In this document: positions 57,579 to 64,000 of the stretch, piece after piece | Position numbering within the stretch: position 1 is the first letter of the stretch | Layout of the letters: each line of letters begins with the position of its first letter | Assembly: GCA_024180945.1 (NCBI GenBank) | Contig: JAKSGN010000036.1 | Location: 1,612,001-1,676,000, forward strand | DNA: 64,000 nt | From: Macrophomina tecta | Taxonomy: Eukaryota > Ascomycota > Dothideomycetes > Botryosphaeriales > Botryosphaeriaceae | Direction: 5' to 3' | Notes under the pieces: generated by a model | The model's database searches: none | Told to the model about the DNA's origin: nothing | The model's input: only the letters and a program-made list of their open reading frames with translations | Program-made: the position numbers and the translations under genes

Positions 57579-60500
57579 TCCTTTGCAGTTTGCACATGGC
57601 GTTCGAGGGTTGGGTTCACTGCTTCAGTAAGCGTCTTTTCTGCGCTGATATCCCGGTTGGCTTCTGGATTCGTATCTCAATGGAAAGGGTTAATACAGCA
57701 GAAGCGACGAATCTCTTTCAGCTTATCTCAGCAGGATATGCGGAATACCCGGATGTTCTTCACTCTCGCTCCTGTGACTTCTTGTTTAGATAACTAATCA
57801 CTCAAGTGAAGGTTAACTGCAGTAAAATCAGCCTTTTCTCAATTGATATCACTTGTAAGAACTTCAAGAGACCACTGCTATTCAACTCAATTAAACAAGC
57901 TCAGTCATTGACGGCCCAGGCAAAGCAAAGCCAGCAATTCAGACCACAAGACTCCATAGCAGACCTCAAGCCCCCGCAGTTCATCACTGCACCGCCCCAT
58001 TGTCTTCTATCCACCCCTCATAGTCCGCCTCGCCATTGTCTCAAGGGACCCGCGATCCTCCCTGTCGCAATGCCCTCCGACCTCATCGTTCACACGGCGA
58101 TGGCCACGACCGCGTAGTGAAGAGTGCCGGTCAGCTCTGATCGCGAACACCCCATTCCAGCGAAACCCCGGTCATCTGCTGCGCAGCACCTTCCTCACCA
58201 CAAGGCTCTCCCTTCTCGCCTAGGCGTTTTATCTTCTTCCGTACCTCACCTTCCCCGGTTGCGCAACGTGGCCTCTTTCCCGCTTCCCCGGTGCGGTCCC
58301 ATTCCCATCTGGAAATATCGCGCCTGTCACTACATGCAGAACAAGAAAGAGGCTAGGCGATTAGTTATGATAGGATAGAGAATAGGCAGCCGCGTATCAT
58401 CATCTGCTCTTGTTTTTTTTTTTTTCTTTTCTTTTCTCTCTCTTTTTTTTTTTTTTTTTGCCACTGCGTGGCACGGCCAGTATCACCGTCGCCTCGGTTA
58501 CGGAAGAGGAGGCTTGGTGATCTCTAGTCGCGCAGTTCGGTAGGGGAAGTGTGTCGTTCGCGGTTTGCCCCGTTTGGAAAAGGGAGCCTCACTCATTCTT
58601 CAGCACGAAAGTGCCCAAAGAAGCGCCGAACCCGAAGGCCGCGCATCGTCTCATTGCACGGAGCCCCCACACCTCTTTGGAAATGACGTCCCTTTCCCCG
58701 ATTCCCCGGGCCATTCAGCGTCTGGCAATGTTCTTCTCAGGGTCTGCCTGCTTTTTCCTTTTTGCTTCCAACGTTCCAGAAGGATCAAAAGGGGGGGGGG
58801 GGGGGGGGGGGGGGGCAAGATAGGGCCGCCCACCCTCGCAACCTCTCGCGTGGACGCTCGGACGTTTGGGATGTGGGATGGGTTGCTGGCCGCCTTGAAC
58901 GTCGTCGCTGCTGGGCCGCCACCGGCAATCTGGCACAATCCGATACAGGCACCGTTTTCCTGCATCCTCCCATTTTTTTGCCGTGTTCTGCCTTGCCTGT
59001 CGCCTGCGATGGGGTGGGAGGGAAAGGTCCCGCTCCCCCCCCCTTGTCATCTTACCTCGTCGCGGTCGTCGGCTATTTTTTTTTTTTTTTTGGTGGCATT
59101 CTCCTTCTCTCACCTTTCCTATCCTTTGCGCTTTTGGGTTTTGGTTGAGGTGCGTCCGCGACGCTTGACGATGCATTCGCACCGGCGATGTCGCCGCGTA
59201 GGTTTTTTTCTTTTTTTTTTTTTTTGCCCAAGTCCTTCTGGCCGCCGTGATTCTTTCCCTTTCTTTTCCCTTTTTACCTTTTCTGTTCTCGGCTGGTTTG
59301 TGTGCGTGTGTGTGGGCCCTCTACGGCATTGTGCATGAGAAAGATGTTTCGGCGCGACGACCCGGCGCGAGATGATGGACAAGTGTGTCCGTCCGTCCCT
59401 TTTTCTAATTTTTTTTTTCGCGCCGGGGTGTGGGTGCCTCGCACGGACGAAATAAAAAAGGTACCATCACACTTTGCTTCGCACAGACCGTCCAACGATG
59501 TGCGAGTAGGGGGTACGTGCGCGCGCATATGTATGTGTGTGTGTGTGAGTGGCGCTAATGAGTGTGATGATGAGAGGAGAGAGGGTGAGGCGAAAGACGA
59601 AGCCACGGAAGGAGTAGCTGCGCCGCTTTCTTCGCGAGAGAACCCAGGACTTTTTTTTTTTTATTACACAATCCTTTGGATTTGAAGGATTATGTTCATA
59701 CTTTTGATTGGCGGCAGTAGTATCTGGCTGCTCGGATACACCTTTCCCCCCCCCCTTCCTCAGAGATATGAAGGCAGGAAGGGATGCAACAATGACAAGA
59801 AGCAAGAAGACTCATCGCGGAAAGTTTAATGGGGCGGCTCGATACCCGAACGTAGTCCGGTTTCGTCGCCGACGCGGCTCTCTCTAAGAGACACAACCCA
59901 ACGCAAGTGTCAGTCGAGAATTCAGGGACAGGCTACCATGTGTGCTCTCGGTCCCTCAAGAGACGGCACACCTGTAGCGGTTCGGTACGAGTAATGAGAA
60001 TTTCGCGTGCGGTTCGGCGGGTACTGTCGTTGGTTGGTGTGAGTGAGAGCCGGGGGATCCGCGTTTGGTAATTAAGCCACGGGATCCCGTCACACTGGTT
60101 GCCTAGTCTAGTGCGTAGTCCCGCCGGCCGGCCGGGATTTCTTTTGATTTTCTTTTTCCTGTGTGACGCATGGGACGTGTTAAAAAGTATTTGGGTGGTA
60201 CGCTAGGATCGGGGAGAGTAGGCAACGGCGACAGCGTTCAGGGTTTGGGCCTTTGCCTTTGGGCGCGGCAGGAGTGCGGCGGACGATTCTGGTCACTACT
60301 GTCGTGTCGTCGTCAAGTGTGACTCACAGCTTTTGGCTTTCTTGGTGACGGGGCGGCTGTGTTTGAGCTGGCATGAGGAGAGAAGGTGGCTTGTGACTGT
60401 CCTGCAACTTGCTTGGCTAGGTAGCGGCAGCGAGAGTACGCGGCCGCCGGCCTCGACGCCCGATGCACGACTTCCTGCAGAGCGGGCTGCGGCGTCTCCG

Positions 60501-61944
60501 ACGGCGCGGTGGAAGAGGCGAGAAATAATGTGAAAGGATCAAGGGTGAATGGCGATTGTCAAAGTGCCACACCTGCCTCGGACCTCGTAACTGGTTGCGG
60601 ATTCGCGGCTGTGACCAGGCCCGTAGGGTCGTGTGTCGGGCCAGCTTCATGGCTGTGCTTTTGGGGGTGGCGGCTGCGCGCTGCCAGTTGGCGATTTCCC
60701 AAGGATCACGGCTAGCTCGACGGAAGTGCCGCTGGAAAGTCTGTTGCCGAAACGGCTGTGCTGCAGTGAAGGTGGATGCTTGTGCTTTCTTCCCGTCGAC
60801 GCCGCCGCCGCCGCCGCCACTGTTGCTGCGCCGCCATGCCCCGTTGCTGGTCCTGGCCTTGATTGATCCAACTGTCGGCGCTTCTTACTTGAGCGAGGCC
60901 GTCGGCGGTTTCGACCATGAGAGAAGGGACTAGAAGATCTGTTCTCGTGTCGTTGGGTGCGCCTGATGGCTCGTCTCATAGCTGCTTCAAGTAAAGTCAG
61001 TTGGTGGCTTGCCAGTTGGCTTCACGGATCGCGATCATTGTCACTGTCAAGAAGGCCCAGGTCTGTGAGAAAAGTCGTGAATCCAAAATTTTTTTCTCTA
61101 AGGTTGAGGAAAGTGTTATTACGTGCCAAAACATAAACCAAAAAAACAAAAGAAACTCATAGCCATCATCAAGAAGCAGCCAGTGCTTGGAAAAAGCCAT
61201 CCGTCAGACCCGAGTAAAGACCCAATTTGTTTCCGACCCGTCTTCCGTAGGAAGAAGTACCCGCCATAGCATATATCCCGTTTTCTTTCCCCAAACACGC
61301 AAGGAAAAAGAAAAGCCAAAGCGACAACGGCCATGAGAAAGATCCTGCCATAGAAAGGAAAATCCCAAACCGTCATGATATAAAGCACGCCATGCTGGTA
61401 TATTTCTTCATGCAGGAAGATGGTAGAAAAAGATAGAAACAATTGACCGAACCCGAGCAGTTTTTGCAAAACCATAACAGAAATGATGAGATGACCTCCA
61501 AACAACTGTTGGAAACCAGTGCAGCAGCTCTTAACCCAGAGTAGCTCGTCAAAGCTACAGAGGGGCAGACGGGGTATAACAATTTTGTCCGAGGGAGAAA
61601 GGTATCTTGCGAGAAAAGACAAAAACGCAGAAAGCCGACCGAAAGATAATATAGTACAGGGTTTTTGAAGTTTTGGGGTATCGCTGGTATCGCGCAAGAA
61701 ACCCAGAAACGAGGACGCCTGTGCTGGAAAAGACAACTGGGAAAGAAAAACCCAAGGGTGGAAAGGGTGGTTATACAAGAAGCGAAGGCATGAGATGACA
61801 GGAAAGGAAAAACATCAAAAGAAAATCGTGATTAAAAATCCGGTAGTTGGAGAGACAAGCGAGCAGATGAGCCGAAGCAAAGCGAGGCTATTGAGCTGAG
61901 AGGAGTCCAGATGGTGTCGCGCCGAGGTCGGTCGATGTAAGGGC
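57579..61944. other. Long convergent intergenic region, 4.4 kb, with homopolymer-rich centre
   Basis: Between the 3' ends of UBA4 and the BTB gene. The centre (about 58400-59670) is crowded with T10-T18, CT and G runs, and a GTGTGT stretch at 59530-59550. Frames that cross it (58565-59338 plus, 61119-61778 minus) are hydrophobic or homopolymer-driven and not convincing. It may hold a non-coding transcript or long UTRs, which cannot be told from sequence. Confidence 0.45.
58791..58816 (+). repeat. G26 homopolymer
   Basis: A run of 26 consecutive G on the plus strand. Such a run can form G-quadruplex structures and is unstable in length. Confidence 0.95.
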
Positions 61945-62790
61945 CTAGTGACGGCCCTTGGTGCCCTGCAGGTCGTCCATGTGGTTGCACATGGCGACAA
62001 AGAGGTCGAAGAAGAGCTTGCCGCCGTGCTCCATCTCATGCTGCATCGTTCCGCTGCGCTTGAAGGTGTGGCGAGAGCGGATGATGAGGGCGAGGTAGTG
62101 GGCCCGAAGCTTGCTGTCGGTGTCGGGGGTGTTAGCGTAGGCATAGCGGGCGGAAGCCAGGATGGTGCTGCACTGGATGCCGGACTGCAGGCCCTGCTTG
62201 CGGAGAGCAAGGCGCTTGAGCTCATCCAGACCGTACTTCTCGGCAGTGCAGTAGATGACGGTGTCCTTGAGGATCATGCCCATGCCGTTCACGTAGACGG
62301 TGGTTTCGCCCTGGCTGGCATCCTCAAGACGCCAGCTGTTCCTCTTCTTGTCGTGCTCCAGGCGGGGGTAGTAGTCGCCCTTGTACAGGTACTCCAGGAC
62401 GGACGAGAAGATCTCGGGCTCCTCGTCGGGCAGGTCGATGCGCCTGGCAGACGAGTTGAAGAACTGGCCCTTGCAGACAGCCTGGAAGTAGGACGAGTGG
62501 CAGAGGACGTCCTCGTGAGCGGCGAACAGGCGCTGGTCGCGCCCAACGCTGATGGTGATGATGGCTGAGGTCAGGGCACTGGACGATGTGAGCAACGGTC
62601 CGACGCAAAGAGCGAAGAGGCGGAGGACTTACGGGCTGGCGGTACCGCTCGAAGGGGCGGACTTGACGTCGACCTCGGCCCTGCGTGCCATGGAGGGAGT
62701 GTGGCTGATGGACATCTTCCGCTTGCCGCTGGACTCCTTGCCCACACGGTGCTGGGAAACGCTCGCAGCGCGTCGCCGGGAGCCGAACAT
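61945..62790 (-). CDS. BTB/POZ domain protein
   Basis: Exons 62790-62633 and 62578-61945, joined by a 54-nt intron (GTAAGT...CCAG, phase 2), give 263 residues. Residues 1-52 are basic and Ser-rich. A BTB/POZ fold follows (AIITISVGRDQRLFAAHEDV, FNSSARRIDLPDEEPEIFSS, VLEYLYKGDYYP). This is the standard layout of fungal stand-alone BTB proteins. After it comes a helical part with AEKYGLDELKRLALRK, also family-typical. The C-terminus (MEHGGKLFFDLFVAMCNHMD) is unassigned. BTB domains dimerise and often recruit Cullin-3, but the partner here is unknown. Upstream DNA (62791-64000) is its likely promoter. Confidence 0.87.
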
Positions 62791-64000
62791 GGTGAGGTGT
62801 GTTCTGGAAGGTCGTGGTCGTGGTCGCGGATCCGCAATGGAGGAAGCGGCTCGGGGTGGGTGGGCCAGCCGCCTTTATAGATGGCGCGGACAGGCAGCAC
62901 TGGGCAGGTACAGGGCTGAGGGCGATCGGTGGACCTAGGCAGCACTTCGGCGCAGGGTGGAAGGGAGAGCTCAGACGAGCACGGTCTTGGTTATACGTGA
63001 AGCTATGGCCGGTGGCTTGGGCGCACAGACGCGTGGGGGAGGTGATTGGACGCGTTCGCGATGGAGACACGGCAACGCGATATCAGGTGGCCGCGGGGCT
63101 GACTCAAGATGTGACTCGTCTCGGTAAGGACTGATGCAAGCACACCCTGGGGAAACGGAGCGGACAAGGGCGCAGCAGGGCAAGGGGGTGCGGGCTAGCT
63201 AGGTTTCACGCCGTCTGCGGCTTGCACGGAAAAGGACTCTGGGCTCTGCAGGTCGACGTCGGGCACAGGGCCGCATTAAATGGCCGGCGGGCGCTGGGCG
63301 GCCGCTCACCGCTGCAGCAAAACGCAGCGTGACGGAGATGATGGCCGCCAAAATTTTTCACACATGCTGGTGATGCGCGGAGGACAGCGCATCGGCTGCC
63401 TCCTGCGGGACCCTGCCCTCTGGGTCACCACGTCCGAGCCCCCCTGGCCGGCGCGCCTGATGCAGCCTAGCCCTGCTCCTCCCGCCGCTCCGAGCAGGGA
63501 TGGCGCGCCCCCCACAGGCCAAGCCAAGCCAGAGGCCCGCGCGTGCAGCCGATCGCTCGTTTCGCAGCCCGCTCGCCTGCCTGTCACGTTCACCGTCTCT
63601 TGTCGCCCGCCCGCCCTCGTCCAATTGCCGCCGCCCGCCCTCCTCACCGCACGCCTGCACACCACCATGCGGCCCGATGTTCAGAAATCTCTGCGACACA
63701 TATACACGTACGCGCCGCCAGGAGAGTGAGGCAGCGCCCTGCCCGGCCGTGACGCTGCGCTCGTTGCGTGCACGCGAGCTTGCCACACCACCGCTGGCCG
63801 TGCCGCGCCGCCAGAGCACACCGGCATGAGGCCTATACAAGACCGCTGAGCGCCTCCCCTTTTTTTCTTGGCCGCTGCTTGAATCCAAATCATCAAAGCG
63901 TCGTGCTGCTTCCGACGATCCGCGCGCTCGAACCAGCAGCATCTCCTTTCCTAGTGCCTTGAGCCGCGCATTGCTGCGCGTCTCCTCTGTTCTGTGGCCG
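62791..64000. promoter_or_regulatory. Upstream region of the BTB gene to window end
   Basis: GC-rich, with short overlapping frames of Arg/Pro/Ala composition that look like shadows. No gene or RNA was recognised. It most likely contains the BTB promoter. Confidence 0.4.

Noticed and set aside
58565..59338. 257-codon plus-strand frame
   Set aside because: Built from homopolymer-encoded Gly and Phe runs (G26, poly-T); not protein-like.

Overview
The window looks like nuclear DNA of a filamentous ascomycete (Pezizomycotina, possibly Dothideomycetes). The evidence is dense genes on both strands, GC-rich coding sequence, introns mostly 47-60 nt long with GTRNGT donors and CTRAC-type branch sites, and single-copy fungal genes such as white-collar-2, RAD50, TOA1, QRI7, UBA4 and SLX9. 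There are no prokaryotic operons, CRISPR arrays or recognisable transposons. All exon junctions were inferred by hand from splice signals, reading frame and family conservation. Most close exactly in frame.

Layout. 1-8866 (-): a giant secreted Ser/Thr-rich protein with 14 PAN/Apple-like modules, cut by the window start. 9525-10563 (-): a short-chain dehydrogenase. 10564-14820: a long gene-free divergent interval leading to a Myb/SANT-like regulator (14821-16662 +). 17317-18723 (+): Ap4A phosphorylase. 19617-21383 (-) and 21770-24529 (+): mitochondrial TsaD/Qri7 and a Tgl4/5-type patatin lipase, divergent. About 25.6-26.1 kb: a probable decayed small gene. 26468-27505 (-): a second SDR. 29204-30411 (+): an unknown protein with a Glu tract. 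32993-34699 (-): TFIIA large subunit. 35608-37050 (-): a stand-alone SRA-YDG protein. 37863-39444 (+): a GT31-like glycosyltransferase with a PAN-like tail. 39822-40474 (+): Slx9. 41169-42772 (-) and 43379-47644 (+): WC-2 and RAD50, divergent. 49333-50790 (+): GH5 exo-1,3-beta-glucanase. 51128-52105 (-) and 52987-54545 (+): a divergent pair of DenD-like dehydrogenase and DUF1537 four-carbon acid-sugar kinase. 55694-57578 (+): Uba4. 57579-61944: long convergent intergenic DNA with extreme homopolymers. 61945-62790 (-): a BTB/POZ protein.

Most genes are unrelated housekeeping or regulatory genes. The clearest functional grouping is the DenD-like/DUF1537 pair, which resembles bacterial erythronate/threonate catabolism and probably shares an 881-bp promoter. 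The most unusual structures are a 2-nt exon inferred at the start of RAD50, five introns at the same site and phase in repeated PAN modules, a possible ATG-only first exon in SLX9, and a stopless 54-nt intron inside the WC-2 zinc finger.
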